A DNA stretch of 64,000 bases. Origin: Rhipicephalus microplus. Taxonomy: Eukaryota > Arthropoda > Arachnida > Ixodida > Ixodidae. Position numbers and translations under genes: made by a program. Below the pieces are notes generated by a model. That model searched no databases, was not told where the DNA came from, and saw only the letters and a list, made by a program, of their open reading frames with translations. The stretch is from the NCBI RefSeq assembly GCF_043290135.1, contig NC_134709.1, positions 72,141,956-72,205,955 of the forward strand, given 5' to 3'. The first letter of the stretch is position 1, and every line of letters begins with the position of its first letter. Positions 1 through 11,690 of the stretch are shown here, piece after piece.

Positions 1-404
1 TTCTTACTCTAATTTCCCACAAACAGCAATTTTGCCATGGAAAACACCGGTGAACAGCGCTGTTCCGCCCCTCGCGGATGTCACGTCAGTATAGAGCTGA
101 AACAACCTTTTCTACTTGTTTCCGCTTTTTCCAGATTGGTACGCACCTCCCTATGCGCACGCCGATAGCCCTCCCCAGTGTTCAGCTCTGCAGCTTCACA
201 TCCAATCTCATACTATTCAGAATAGTCAGGAACAATCAACTTTACGGGAACTCTTGTTTTGTCCACCACATCCTCAGTCTTCTTCCTTTACGTTTGTAAA
301 GTACGTTGAAAGCACATACGTAGCGTTCATTGTTTCAATGCTTTGCGGATTTTTACATCAAAAGCTGTCAAGAGATCAGAACACGAGTCACGTGCGGCGC
401 CGTA
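1..404. other. No recognised gene; weak exon-like stretch
   Basis: No family is recognised. A pyrimidine-rich run ending in AG at about 134 precedes an open stretch to about 290, which would be compatible with a splice acceptor, but there is no convincing donor and the peptide resembles nothing I know. Treat as unannotated. Confidence 0.2.
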
Positions 405-1117
405 ATATCCACCGCCGCCATCGCCGGTGTCCGTAACCAATATAGAACGAAAAAAAATTCGGTAAATAAAAAACACCAATGAGACAATAGTGTCCACTGC
501 GTATCTGCTCAGTATTCTAATACTGAGTCATGACAGTGCCTGGAACTCGGTAAATAAAAACCACCGATGACACAATGGGATTTAAACCCTGGTCTGCGGC
601 ATGTCAGCCCAGTATTCTACTACTGAGCTACGCCAGAGCTTGGAAATTTTTTCTAAACTGGCCTTAGGCAAGCTTGATGTCGGGAGAGTAATTGCGTTGA
701 CATGAATAATATTGCATTGTAGAACATCAAAGGAACAGCCAGGCGTCACATAATGTGAATTGCGTAACGTCTAGGCCGTCCAATTCTGCAACCCATTAGG
801 AAACTTGTTCTTTATCACTATTCACTGTGGCGCATACCCACTTACGGCATGTCTTTTTCATCGTCATCAGCCACTGCATAAAAAAATTGCACAAAATTTC
901 CAACAAGTGTGTAGCGGATACCACGCTTCTTCATAGAATGACGAGGGAGAGCATAAAAATAATGGCCTACCACACAAAATTCATCCCTATTTATGGTGCA
1001 GTGGGTACCTGGCAGTGCACTTCCAAAGAGTGTTTATAGAAAAGGCTCTGAAAAGCCGCAACTCGAGCTTTCGCTGTGACTGTTCTGCGCGTTACGCGCA
1101 GGCCTGGCGTTTTTTAA
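405..1117 (-). repeat. Dispersed repeat with tRNA-like modules, copy 1
   Basis: This stretch aligns by eye along its length with 56578-57161, so it is a dispersed repeat family. On the minus strand, 564-640 reads like a tRNA-derived SINE head. An A-box-like segment (complement of 619-634, containing TGGCGTAGCTCAGTAG) is followed by a B-box-like segment (complement of 568-579, GGTTTAAATCCC). A second, shorter copy of the same module lies at 467-546 and has lost the B box, so the head is tandemly duplicated here. The tail, about 910-1117, includes a shared block around GCGGATACCACGCTTCT. No acceptor stem forms, so this is not a functional tRNA gene. Confidence 0.6.
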
Positions 1118-1496
1118 GGGCGAAGCTTCTTAAAGCGGCACTCATTCGTCCATCGTAGTAGTGCGTAACATGTCTTACGTTTTGACCTGCAAGGTGGTGC
1201 CGGTGGGAGATTTCTCCTGTGCGTTGTCGAACAATAAAAAATTCGCAGCGTGCGCGTTATCTAAAAGCCGAATTCTCCTGTCTCTCATTCCTTATTAGTA
1301 GCCATTGGCATGTACATTGAGCACTATCTGACAAAAAAGGGTTGCTACGTTATACTCGCTGAGCGTAACCTCCTTGGTTTTAGAAATGTTTAGCGAGCGT
1401 TGGGCCGCAGTGTCATAAATACAGTGAACTAGTATATACCTTGAACTCGAGGTGGTTAAAGGTGAAAAGTAGACCCGAAGCGCAAGCCGTAAGAAA
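1118..1496. other. No feature seen
   Basis: AT-rich, short frames only, no repeat or family recognised. Confidence 0.4.
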
Positions 1497-1890
1497 GAGT
1501 GCGTGTGCAACCTCTCGTTTAGTCCTTGGAATGTCCGCATGATGGTGGTGCTTCTATATGCGGAATATATGATGAAAAGATGCGAGATGGTGGTACTTCG
1601 AGTGTTGACTAGTTGGATGAACGGTCACACATACAGATGTACTGACGGACGCAAGGATGGCTGCACGGACGGATGGACGCATGGACGAATGCAGGGGCCG
1701 ATGCATGGAAGAACGCAGGGATGGACGCACGTATAGACGTGTGGACGCACGAGCTGACGCACGCACGGACGGGCGGATGGATGCATGGACGGTCACACAG
1801 ACGGACGCATGGACGGACGAAAGCAAGAACGAATGAACGGATAGATGCTTCGTCCCTCTCTCCATCATTCACCCCGTGGATATGCTGCCA
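1497..1890 (+). repeat. Dispersed repeat with GGACGNAT tandem core, copy 1
   Basis: The left arm (about 1515-1612) contains GGAATGTCCGCATGATGG and GCGAGATGGTGGTACTTCG. The core (about 1617-1845) is a degenerate tandem array of 4- and 8-base units around GGACGNAT. The right arm contains CATCATTCACCCCGTGGATA. Both arms recur at 11145-11690 and, inverted, at 50190-50530, so arms plus core form one unit. Long frames on both strands here are produced by the array and are not genes. Confidence 0.65.
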
Positions 1891-2879
1891 TTTTTTTATA
1901 GAAAGTTACGAGAAAGCAACTGTGGCCCGATGGTTACTTGCATGCTTTACTAAGCACGAGCGTTCAACATTTTCTTTACGAAGTTTTATGAAAATTTGTT
2001 GAGACTGACGATTCGATGTACCCCAAGCAAATATTCACCGGCCCTGTGATGATTCAGTTAGCGGCCGTGGCTATCAGAGCCGGCCGTACCATGTGGTCAG
2101 TGCGCTCTTGTTATAAAAGTCATGCGGCTATTATTGCGTTTTCATAGGACGAGTCGAAGGCAAAGTGTTAAGAAGAAGTTGGGAAAATTTAAGAAACTAT
2201 ACGATTGTTGGCCACAATCGCATACTATGACTTTTTAACAAACACAAGCGCATTGTATGCTCCAAAGATATATCCTGGAAACACTCCAGCGACGGTGAAG
2301 CTTGCACTGAACTAAACTATTCCTGGACTAACCTACTCCTAAACTAAAATGTCGCAATTTGTCTCCCTCATGCCTTAATTCAGGTGGTGGGTTTTGCGAG
2401 TTGCGCAGGCACCACAGCACAGTATAAGTATACTGCAATCCCCTTCAGTCACGAATTAAGATGGGCTGTCAAAAACGCATAAAACTTGTGTCGCATAATT
2501 ACAAGGCCCTCAGCATAACATTCCAATAAAGGAAAAAAATAATGTGTTGTTTTGGATGAGTTTCAGTAATTAAAGTTATTAGTGCATTTATTCACTCAGT
2601 GAAGCCTGCGGGAATGTGCAGACTCAGTTTCAGGCTGTTCGAAGAAATGCGCAGCATGTGACGCACCTTCGAAGGTCGTGTATGCAGGGGATAGCTGCAG
2701 GGGATAGCGTGTATGCAGGGGACTGAAGGGGATAGCTATATAAATCTTATCTCGTTTCCATGTAACAAGTTTGAGTTATATTAAAAGAGCAATTCGTTTA
2801 CAAAGTGCTCGTTTCATGTAAAAGAGTAGTTTCTTTACAGAAATGACAGCATATCTACGGATTGAATGATGACAAGTGG
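1891..2879. other. No gene seen
   Basis: No coding family recognised. The only local structure is a short imperfect duplication of a GCAGGGGATAGC-like unit at about 2680-2740. Confidence 0.4.
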
Positions 2880-2951
2880 GAAGCTTCGGAGAGTTATAAA
2901 CCGTGAATCAGCCGTCTGCTGACCTAGTTCGTCCGTGTGTCCATTTGTCCA

Positions 2952-2994
<43 letters not shown>

Positions 2995-3200
2995 CCTTGG
3001 AACAGACGCTTCGCCCCAGTCATCATTGACTCCATTGTTATGATGTAAAAACTATTAACGCTATCGACGTATAACATTCCCAAGGACATATACAGACAAC
3101 GCCATCTATAGAGCAAGTCATAAAGTAGAGCTGGCTACATAGTACTACTGCCACTTGAGGAGGGGACGACTCACGGCGTAAGGAGCTTCACCCCTAAAAC
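2880..3200 (+). repeat. Related dispersed repeat with (TGTC)n microsatellite
   Basis: A (TGTC)n array at 2954-2994 is followed by GACGCTTCGCCCC, the same right-arm start that follows the GGAC arrays at 11630. The unit ends in GGAGCTTCACCCCTAAAA at about 3185-3200. A second copy of its last 110 bases lies at 3985-4110. I infer one repeat family whose tetranucleotide core has been replaced or re-expanded. Confidence 0.5.
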
Positions 3201-3984
3201 TTTTTTGTTATCCAGCGGCCGTGACTATACTCGCGGACAACATTTATATGCAATGAAGGGGAAGCTATTAAGGGCGAGCTTTTGTACAAATATCACTACG
3301 AGAATAGTCTGGTATGTCATGTCTCCCGTACGACTGTGTAAAGTAGGGACTGTGCGCGATCAGTTTCATATCTATGAAGACGCAGCTTGGCGTTCGAGGT
3401 ACATGTGAAAGGCACGGCTTTCTGGGGCATTGAAAGAGGCGAAGTGACAACAAATAAATTAATTCAAATAAGAACACCTTGTTTGTATGAGCTGCGTTCT
3501 GTGTCGAGGGTGAGATGCAAAATAATAAAAAATCACAATGACACGATGGCTTCGCTAAAAAAAGAGTGATAGCATATTCTGGCGTGATTGATTATGAGTG
3601 GGCGAAGCGTTCATTTGTATGTCTTACTGTCCTTGAACTATACGAAATAGTCAACTACAAAAACCACTAACGCCATCTAGTGATATTATTTTGAAGGAAG
3701 GAAAGATGGATGGATGTATCTGGCTGTGCCCTTTAGATCGGGTGGTGGCTGACGCCACCTAGTCATTAAACTAAGTACTATCACTGTGTGTTTGAAGATT
3801 AAATTTCACTCGCACCTTGATTATAGCCACCAATCAGTGAGCCTCTTACTGGTTATTTATACCCGTTCAAAGTCTATTTTGCCTTCACTGTCCCTAAACA
3901 GCAATGCTTTGAAAAATTCCGCGCCTTTAATTCGGACTATTGGGTGGAGCCCTTTACAGAACATTATCAAACGTTCAGCCGTAC
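3201..3984. other. No gene seen
   Basis: Short frames only. A small fragment at about 3660-3690 resembles the ACGCCATCTA segment of the neighbouring repeat. Confidence 0.4.
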
Positions 3985-4110
3985 CCAGATATACACAGAC
4001 AACGCCATCTATTAAGCAACTCATAAGCTAGAGGTGGCTACGTACGACTACTACTTCTACTATTACTACAGAGAACGACCCCCACCCTAAGAAGCCTCGC
4101 CCTTAAAAAT
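3985..4110 (+). repeat. Second copy of the 3090-3200 repeat end
   Basis: Shares ACAGACAACGCCATCTAT, a CTCATAAG-CTAGAG-TGGCTAC block and a GAAGCCTCGCCC end with 3090-3200. A short run of triplets built on TAC/TAT (about 4045-4070) differs between the copies. Confidence 0.5.
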
Positions 4111-5232
4111 ACTAAAAAGCGCTCCCTTGTTTTTATACAAATAATATTACGCCTAATTAAGGAGGTTTAAAAAATTGTTTTAACCTCCCTGATTACGGCT
4201 TTTAATAGGGAACATTAGGTCGCTCTAGGACCAGCAAGAAACGAAAGCAGTGTTCTTTTTCGTTGTAAAAGCGCTTTTTGTGTTACGGCTTTTTTCAGGT
4301 ACTGCAGATATTGTAAGAAAACAAAGATGATGATCTTATTGCTCATGATGAATGACCGTATGCAGATGTTTGTACCGATAACCTTAAACCCTTCCACGTT
4401 GGCCACTGGAGCCAAAGGAACAGTGGGGTTTGTTTAGGCGGGAAGCTTATGGCTCTGACCAGGTGTCGATCTACCACCTCTGCCGTTGATAGGCCTCAGC
4501 ATCAGGAAAAGTTTTTGTTCATTCGACATAGTTTGATGTGTTGTGAAAGATTCTTTTTTGCGGTTCACTTTTTAGTGCATTGCATCTTCTTAAGTTTCTA
4601 TTCATTTCCTGCTATGCCGCTGCTTGTTTTATCGTTAACGTTTCAAGTACAGTTGGTCGGACGCACACGTCCATTTCAACTGAACGCACTGTTCTCGATG
4701 AAGCTAACCTATTCGCTATTTGCGCTCTTTTCTGTAGAGGAGTTTCTGTAAAAAAAACGCAGCATATTCAGCTGAAGTTCTTGGCTTTAAAGAAATGCAG
4801 TACGTCGTACACTCTACAAAATCTTTACCTGCGGTAAATGAGTGGCAGTTCTTCGTGTGTATTTTTGTCTTGGGACTAAATTAAGTTTCAGAAGAGATGA
4901 GGACAAATGAATGCCCACAAAACAGAAATCCACAAAACAATTTTGTGTAAATTCGCTCCATAATATGGCACTCAGAGACAAAGAAGTTCTCGCTGCGCAC
5001 ATTAAAATTTTTACTGAATGTACACACGTGAGCGCATATAATTTCAGTTCAGTAGAGAAAAACTGGTAACTGTGCAACCTACGGCTTCCATGGACCTGAT
5101 AAATATATAGACAACGTCAGAATAAAATTGGCAGATTCCACGTACAGTGCAAATCGATTATATGTGAAGCACGAATGAAAAAAGTTGATGTGTCACTTTA
5201 ATATCAGCACAGGGTTACAAGGTGGAGGTAAA
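4111..5232. other. No gene seen
   Basis: AT-rich, several frames under 105 codons with no recognisable domain, no repeat identified. Confidence 0.4.
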
Positions 5233-6285
5233 TGATGTCATACATGACTTCAGCGTTATGATTATCAAGTTTGGATGTGTCGTTTACTTTTGTCATCTAT
5301 TCACGTCACGTAACACCAAATTTGGTATATGCGGAGCTAGCAAAACGGCCACGAGCGCATCATGAAGGGCCCTACATACTCCAATGTAGAGTTTACGCGC
5401 GCGCACGCTGGGCACAGCGACGCTACGTTAGCAAACCGCAAGTACTCTATAGTCTGATGAGAGGCGCGACCAGCGTCCGTCAGCGCGGCCCGACGGCAAC
5501 CGGCGCGATATGCGACAATGCTGCATTTCGCCCCGATGCTTTACCCAGAGAACACTGCGTCTCCCGCTTTTCGTGACGGAGGGACGCCGGACGCGCTGAA
5601 ACGCGCATGCGTCAAAGCAATGCAACACGGTGCGCCCCTGCGAATATATGGCAGGACCGGCGCATGGCATGGCAATGCTGGCATGACAAGACGAAATGAA
5701 CGCCAGCGAGCACGCGCACCGCGTCACATCTAAATGTGTTGGCGCCTTTATAGTGACATGTAGTCATGTTCTCACATGACACGCATCTCTCGATTATCAT
5801 TTTTGCACCAGTGGCATACCTTCGTCATCCATTGGCGTTACGTAATACCAAATTTGGCAAATGTGAAGCTAGCGAAACGGCCGCGGGCGCATCATGAGTG
5901 TGGCATGCAGTCATGTTACATGACACGCATGTCCTGATTATCATGTTTGTACGTGTCATTTACCTAAGCCGTCCGTTCGCGTCGCGTATGACCGAGTTTG
6001 GTAAATGTGAAGCTAGCGAAACAGCCGCGAGCGCATCATGAGCGTAGCATTTAGTCGTGTTGTTACGTGACAAGCATATTATGTTTATAATGTTTGAACC
6101 AGTCACATACCTTCGTCATACATTTACGTACCGTAATACTAAATTTGGAATATGTGACCCTAGTGAAACGGCCGCGAGCACATCATGAGTGTGGCATGTA
6201 GTCAAGTTGTTACATGACACGCATGTTATTATTTTCATGTTAGGGTCTGTCGCTTGTGTTCGGCATGCAGTCATGTCATACCGTA
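5233..6285 (+). repeat. 146-bp tandem satellite, about four units
   Basis: A unit built of CATG(C/T)AGTCATGTT, a GATTATCATGTTTG segment, a TTCGTCATCCATT segment, AATTTGGTAAATGTGAAGCTAG and CGAAACGGCCGCGAGCGCATCATGAG recurs head to tail. The CATG-AGTC marker starts at 5757, 5904, 6048 and 6195, giving periods of 147, 144 and 147. A further partial unit starts at about 5233 and is interrupted at 5365-5751 by GC-rich DNA. Units differ by point changes, so the array is not freshly homogenised. Confidence 0.75.
5365..5751. mobile_element. GC-rich insertion inside the satellite, possible MITE
   Basis: The satellite unit stops after GCGCATCATG at about 5364 and resumes with AGTGACATGTAGTC at about 5752, so this 0.39-kb GC-rich block is an insertion. 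Its ends (AAGGGCCCTACATACTCC at the left; complement of the right end AAAGGCGCCAACACATTT) are weakly inverted. It has no coding domain. A non-autonomous DNA element is my best guess. Confidence 0.4.
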
Positions 6286-6489
6286 CCAGTTTTTCAACAT
6301 ACCATGTGAACAAAACCATCGCAAAAGTGGCAGGACCATTATATGTAAATCATAACATTCATGACAATTTTTTTTTGCTTTTCATGTTACAACTAGGCAA
6401 ATATGTTCTTCACACAGTAATGTTATGCCATATCAAGTTTTGTATCGATAACATTATTGAAAAGGCCAGGAGAGCTAAAAGTCGTAAAC

Positions 6490-6598
<109 letters not shown>

Positions 6599-7009
6599 CA
6601 CTCAAAGTCGCCGAAGTTCGCTGAGAAATGCTTCGCATTTAACAAGGTAATGTGCTACGAAGTAATTTCGTCAGTTCCTATTACCAATATATACGTACGT
6701 GTTTTTACAGTCATTAAAAAACACAAACTGAAAGAATCGAGCATGCATAATATAATATAAATTAATACAAAATAATGATACTGTTGTTTTCCTAGACAGA
6801 AAACACTCGTATTTTATACATGACCAAAGCCACATCATGTTTTTAATCATTCTTTTTCTAATGATCTCTTCCGGTGAAGAGCTTACGTGTGCATTGGTTG
6901 AACTTGTTTGCTTTTCTTTCTTTTTATTATATAAGTTAGGAAAATTCACCGAAACATTATATTTCTCAAGGGAACTTCTTGTCGATTTCTAAAGTCATTT
7001 TTCTCTCTT
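6599..7009. other. No gene seen
   Basis: AT-rich, no family recognised. Confidence 0.4.
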
Positions 7010-7248
7010 CCCCGCCGCGGTGGTCTAGTAGCTAAAGTACTCGGCTGCTGACCCGCCGGTCGCGGGATCAAATTCATCCCGGCTATGGCGGCTGCATTTT
7101 CGATATAGGCGAAAATGCTGTAGGCCCATGGGCTCAGATTCGGGTGCACATTAAAGAACCACAGCTATGCAAAAAGTACTGGAGCCCTGCACTACAGCGT
7201 CTTTCATAATCATATAGTGGTTTGGCGACGTTAAACCCCACATACGAA
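7010..7248 (+). mobile_element. Ruka-type tick SINE, full length
   Basis: The tRNA-like head begins CCGCCGCGGTGGTCTAG (A box) and has a B-box region at GTCGCGGGATCAAATTC. The body contains GGGTGCACATTAAAGAACC, GGAGCCCTGCACTACAGCG and CTCATAATCATA-like blocks. The tail is GACGTTAAACCCCACATAC. The same order is seen in all other SINE copies in this window. The copy is diverged. Confidence 0.85.
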
Positions 7249-7930
7249 TCGATTATTTTTTCCTCTCTTTTTCCTTCAAACACTCCCAGAGCTAATATTA
7301 CACAATTTTTTTTCGCTGTCTCTTGCCATTCCACTGCGTAAAACATTTTCTTGGTGCTCTTTTGTTAAACTTCAAGTATGCCGTAATAATAATTCGGGAA
7401 ATCGGCCTTTCGTACTTGCCCTCGGGGTTTAACTCACTAAAAAGCAGCTGAAATCGAGCATGACTAGCGAAAAAATTGTCATCGTATTTGCAATCAGTTC
7501 TCGTTCGACAGCCTGTCCCTTGGGTAGTGGAAAACGGGAAATGATTTGGTGCTCTGGCTGATGAGTAACTCCCCATGTTTTTATTTCCTCTCTTTTGGCG
7601 CAAGGCAGGCTTCAGAGACAAGAAACCAGTGATTGCATTTGTGCGGATTCAGCAAGAAGAAAATGAGATGGCACAGACACACCAATTCATTAACTACGCC
7701 AAAAACTTCAATTTCGTCCCGTTATTCGTATAGAAAGAAAAATAACGGAAATAGCTCTAACCTGTTTTGAGAGCCTCAGTTTCAAATTGCAGCGAATTAA
7801 ACATTGCGTTACATAGGTACAACCCTGTCGTGTAATAAAGCACGCACTTCCTGAAAACTAGGCGCACAAATTTGTAGTACAAGATCAGTCCATAGGATAT
7901 TTAACGCTTGGATTTGTGTGAATTAGCATG
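7249..7930. other. No gene seen
   Basis: No domain or repeat recognised. Confidence 0.4.
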
Positions 7931-8230
7931 CTGAAGGCCCGTGCACTCAGGTTTCGGTGCACGTTGAAAATTACAGGCGGTCAGAATTTCCCGAGCCCTC
8001 CACTACGCTATCTCTCATAATCATGTGGTGGTTTCGGGACGTTAAACCCACATACGAACGAGATCGAATGCCGGCCGCGGCGGCTGCATTTCTGATGGAG
8101 GTGGAAATATTGAAAGCCCGTGTGCTCAGATTTGGGTGCACGTTAAAGAACTCCAGGCGGTAGAAATTTCTGGAGCCCTGCAATACGGCGTCTCTCATAT
8201 TCTAATGGTGGTTTTGGGACGTTAAACCCA
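7931..8230 (+). mobile_element. Two 5'-truncated Ruka-type SINE copies in tandem
   Basis: The first copy (about 7931-8052) starts in the body and ends GACGTTAAACCCACATACG. The second (about 8065-8230) starts at the GCGGCGGCTGCATTTC segment and ends with the same tail followed by CAAATCAAATCAA. Both lack the A-box half of the head. Same-orientation tandem arrangement suggests insertion of one copy into the tail of the other, or slippage. Confidence 0.8.
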
Positions 8231-8692
8231 ACAAATCAAATCAACCCCACATATGAAAAAATTATAGTGAATTACCCCGCTGCTCTATAGGAGAGAGGAC
8301 GAATAAAAAGAGACAAAAAAACCGCATGTGCGTTCATTCAAATCTGAACGCCGCTCATTCTCTCATTATAAACGTTAGTTTACGTCATCGTCAGTATTTC
8401 AGCGCCATTAATAATGACCACAATTTCGGGTGCAAGAGTTTGCGCTGCCCTGATTCCTTCTTGAGAGGGGGCTGTGTGTGTCAGGGCATAAACGAAAAAT
8501 GAAAATAACAGTGAGAACATGTGGCATACGGTTGGCACGGCATAAGCGTCTTTGTTGCCTTTTGTATTTTCTCATTTGAATCATCGTATTCCCTTTTTGG
8601 GACAACCCGTTTTGTGCATTCAGACTCTAGTGAAATTCTGGCCCCTTCGCCCCCTTGCATAAAAGCATACTTCCTTTCAAGAGCGGAGCTTC
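8231..8692. other. No gene seen
   Basis: No domain or repeat recognised. Confidence 0.35.
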
Positions 8693-10076
8693 TTAAAGGG
8701 ACACTAATACCGCCGTCACACGTGGCAACTTAAGTGCAGTTTGAGCGAGTGTACTTACGCTCACGAAGTGTCATTTTGGCGGTTCGCTGCTACGCTAGAG
8801 AGCGAAGTGTACTTTGGAAATGATGGCAGTGGCGATTGACGGATTTATAGCACAACGTATATATGTTATTTTTGCACCTGCATTTCATCGTCAGACCATG
8901 TTGACCTCGTGTAAGTAGCGCCTGTGGCACATGTCATCTTAAATGACTGGAGAATAACTCACCAACACAAGTTTAAGTGTACCTGGAAGTAAACGACGCG
9001 ACAGACGCAACCATTGCTGTGCTTGTGCGGCTGCGTACTCCTAGCGGACGTGGCCGCAAACTAGCGGATGGTGAAAGTAGCGAGGTTATTGTTGTATTTT
9101 ATGACTTATTTTATTTGTAACAGTATCCATCATAACAAAAACAATGTTTTAAACATAGTATGGGTGCCGCTTTAGGCAACAGCGTGTTTCTGTACAAGCC
9201 ACTTGTACCGAGGCTACACACTTCATCGCAGCCGTCGCAGTGAAGTGACGTTGGGGAACGCACTTGCTGGCAAGTGTGCTTGTGACACTAAACTTGCTCG
9301 TGTAACAGTGCGCAAATGACACTCGCGGCTAAGTGTACTCGCTCGAAGTGCACTTAATTTGCCACGTGTGACAGGGGTATTAAGGCCATATTAGGTCAAC
9401 GTTGATTGCGAAAATAGGGGTCCAGAAACTTCGTAGTGTTACCTTTGTGACACGGAAGGGCTTATTTTGAAATGAAATCACGTTCTAGTAGCCCAGATTG
9501 GGTTAAAAACTTCAAATGGCGCGCCTCAAGAAGCTGACTCACTAACGTCCCTGTTTCCGTGCACAACGTCACCCGGTTTTACTGAGTATTCGCCGACACT
9601 AGTAGATAGAACGAAAGCAGTGGGAGCCACAACACCAACAACTGCTATTGTCTCCGAGATGGCAGACGTGTTTTTGTTCAACAGCGTCCAACTAGATGGC
9701 ATGACCTGTCCAATTTGACTACATCAAAATTGAATTTTTGAAAGACTCCGGCCATTCTCTGTAGTAACGTCCAGCGTTTTTTTATTTTGATAAATCAAAG
9801 AGACACTAACAAGCAGCATTTTATTGCATCTCTTGATGCACAAAAAAATCTTTATTTACTGAAGCTAGATCTATTAATAGTGTTTAATTGTAGGTGGTTA
9901 ATCTTATGTCATCGGTATCCTTTTCAGAATGTCCTACTGCAGCGCATGTATTCTTGAGCATTTGCCCAGATTTCTCGATAAGTAGGGGACTGCTGTTGAT
10001 AATATTCTGATTTTAGATACCGTCATAACATGACCTTCCACTCTGACAATATTATTTGACTTTAGTGTCCCTTTAA
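8693..10076. mobile_element. TTAA-bounded inverted-repeat element (non-autonomous)
   Basis: The left end TTAAAGGGACACTAA (8693-8707) and the right end TTAGTGTCCCTTTAA (10062-10076) are perfect 15-base inverted repeats starting at TTAA. TTAA target duplication is typical of piggyBac-like transposons, so a piggyBac-type MITE is plausible, but no transposase is present. Its interior after 9384 (about 0.7 kb) is unique non-coding DNA. The first 690 bases are occupied by a second inverted-repeat element. Confidence 0.65.
8708..9380. mobile_element. Nested inverted-repeat element (MITE-like)
   Basis: The left end TACCGCCGTCACACGTGGCAA and the complement of the right end TACCCCTGTCACACGTGGCAA match over about 60 bases, including the following AGTGCA-TT-GAGCGAGT segment. 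The copy is flanked by TAA at 8705-8707 and TAA at 9381-9383, so a 3-bp target duplication is possible, as in PIF/Harbinger elements. No transposase frame is present. The interior carries repeated CAAGTGT/AAGTGCACTT-like words. Confidence 0.65.
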
Positions 10077-11144
10077 GCCGTAGGCCGTGGTCCTGCAATG
10101 TATGTAATAGTATTAGTATTAGCAGTAGTAGAAGTAGTAGTAGTAGTCATATTAGTATGTAGCATAGAATTTTATTCAATATTACCTAGAGGGGAATCTG
10201 GCGCTAGTGTCCACACGGGCTCCTTCAGCGGCGCTTGTGTTCTCATAGGAATTATGGGAAGTACAGGCTTCGGATCCGTTTCAGATGAATTGCATTCTTG
10301 AGATTCATGGCGCATCTTTTCTGAGTGTAAAGCAAAGTCGAATGAGCTTGGAGTTATTTGAAACTCACTTCAATTATATGTAAGCAAACTTTACTGCAAA
10401 ACGTTTGTGACCAGGTGACAAAAAAAAACCTTTGCAAATTAACCATCAGTGTATGCATCGCTCCGACATTGCGTTCCAGATTCGGCATGAAGATTTATTA
10501 AAGTATTTTCACAACACTTTAAAACAAACACGCTTCTTTTTCTCTCGAAAGTATGTATTATCTATTTGTGGAAATAACAGCACAGTATTAAATGAGAAAC
10601 ACATCGTTTAGTCTTCTGTGACGCTAGGTGCGTTTTCACAGTGGTCTGCCCCCAACGCATCTCTCGTATTGTTGTGAAGTCGAGTCAGCGGAACGTCATG
10701 GTGCGTCTTCTTAGCTTCGTCATCGCTTGGCAGTCGATTTAAAACGCGTTTAGGAAAGACGTGCTTGTGAAAAACGTCGAACTCGAGGCAATACCCAGCA
10801 CTGACATGAGACGCTAGCTACATCTACGTGCAGCGGTGAGTGGACGACGCTTCGTTTAAACTGTCAAATACAACTCGTAAAGCTCCAATGTTACAGCAAT
10901 TAGGAGATCTAGTGCTCGTCAGCCTCTTCACACAACAAAAGCACTGCTTCAGCCTTTCTCACCACACCCCACTCCCCGCGCTGCTCGAAAAACGAAACTG
11001 AAGATTTAGAAAACTGTCCGTAGACAGTTTGCTAGCTAACGCTTTCCAATCCAAAGTACTTACTTCCCCAATTTCCATGAAGGTACATGATCCGAGCTCC
11101 AGATTTCTCTCTAGATATTACTGTATGAAACTCTATGGTATGTA
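10077..11144. other. No gene seen; short (TAG)n run
   Basis: A small AGTAGTAGAAG-type triplet run lies at about 10108-10150. No other repeat and no coding domain recognised. Confidence 0.4.
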
Positions 11145-11690
11145 GCCACCTGTCGTTTAGTACGTGGAATGTCCGCTGCATGGCGGTACTTTTTTATGAT
11201 GAATATATGGTGAAAACATGCGAGATGGTGGTGCTTGAAGTGTTGGCAATATAGACGAGTGTGAGGACTGACGGAAGAATGGACAGACATACATGTCTGC
11301 GGACGGATGGGTGGACGGACGCACGGACGCACGGACGGATGGATAGATGCACGGTCGAATGCACGGTTGGACGGCCAGATGGACAGACGCACGGACGGAT
11401 GGCTGCACGGACAATGAACAGATGGACGCACGAACGGATGGACGCATGGACTCATGGACGCACGCAGAAACCAACGGATGGTTCGACGCATGGATGGACG
11501 CATGAACAGACGCACGACCAGACGCATGGACGCATGGACGGATGGACAGACGCGTGGACGGTCGCACAGACGGACGCATTGAAGCAAGAACGTATGGATG
11601 GGCGGAAGGGCGGACAGACTGACGGACACTTCGCCCCACTCATCATCGTTCACTCTGTGAGTATGCTGTGATTTTTTTCGAGGTACCATA
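11145..11690 (+). repeat. Dispersed repeat with GGACGNAT tandem core, copy 2
   Basis: Left arm about 11150-11255 (GTGGAATGTCCGCTGCATGG, GCGAGATGGTGGTGCTTGAA); long degenerate core 11262-11625 of GGACGNAC/GGATGGAC units; right arm CTTCGCCCCACTCATCATCG then TTCACTCTGTGAG. This is the longest of the copies. Frames of 140-270 codons on both strands over the core are repeat artefacts, rich in Arg-Pro-Ser on one strand and Asp-Gly-Trp-Thr on the other. Confidence 0.7.

Noticed and set aside
564..640. Possible tRNA gene (also 16640-16720, 26330-26430, 48425-48485)
   Set aside because: A and B boxes are present but no acceptor stem closes, and each is joined to repeat sequence, so they are tRNA-derived repeats.
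5233..6285. CRISPR-like regularly spaced repeat
   Set aside because: Units are contiguous 146-bp satellite monomers without unique spacers, and the genome is eukaryotic.
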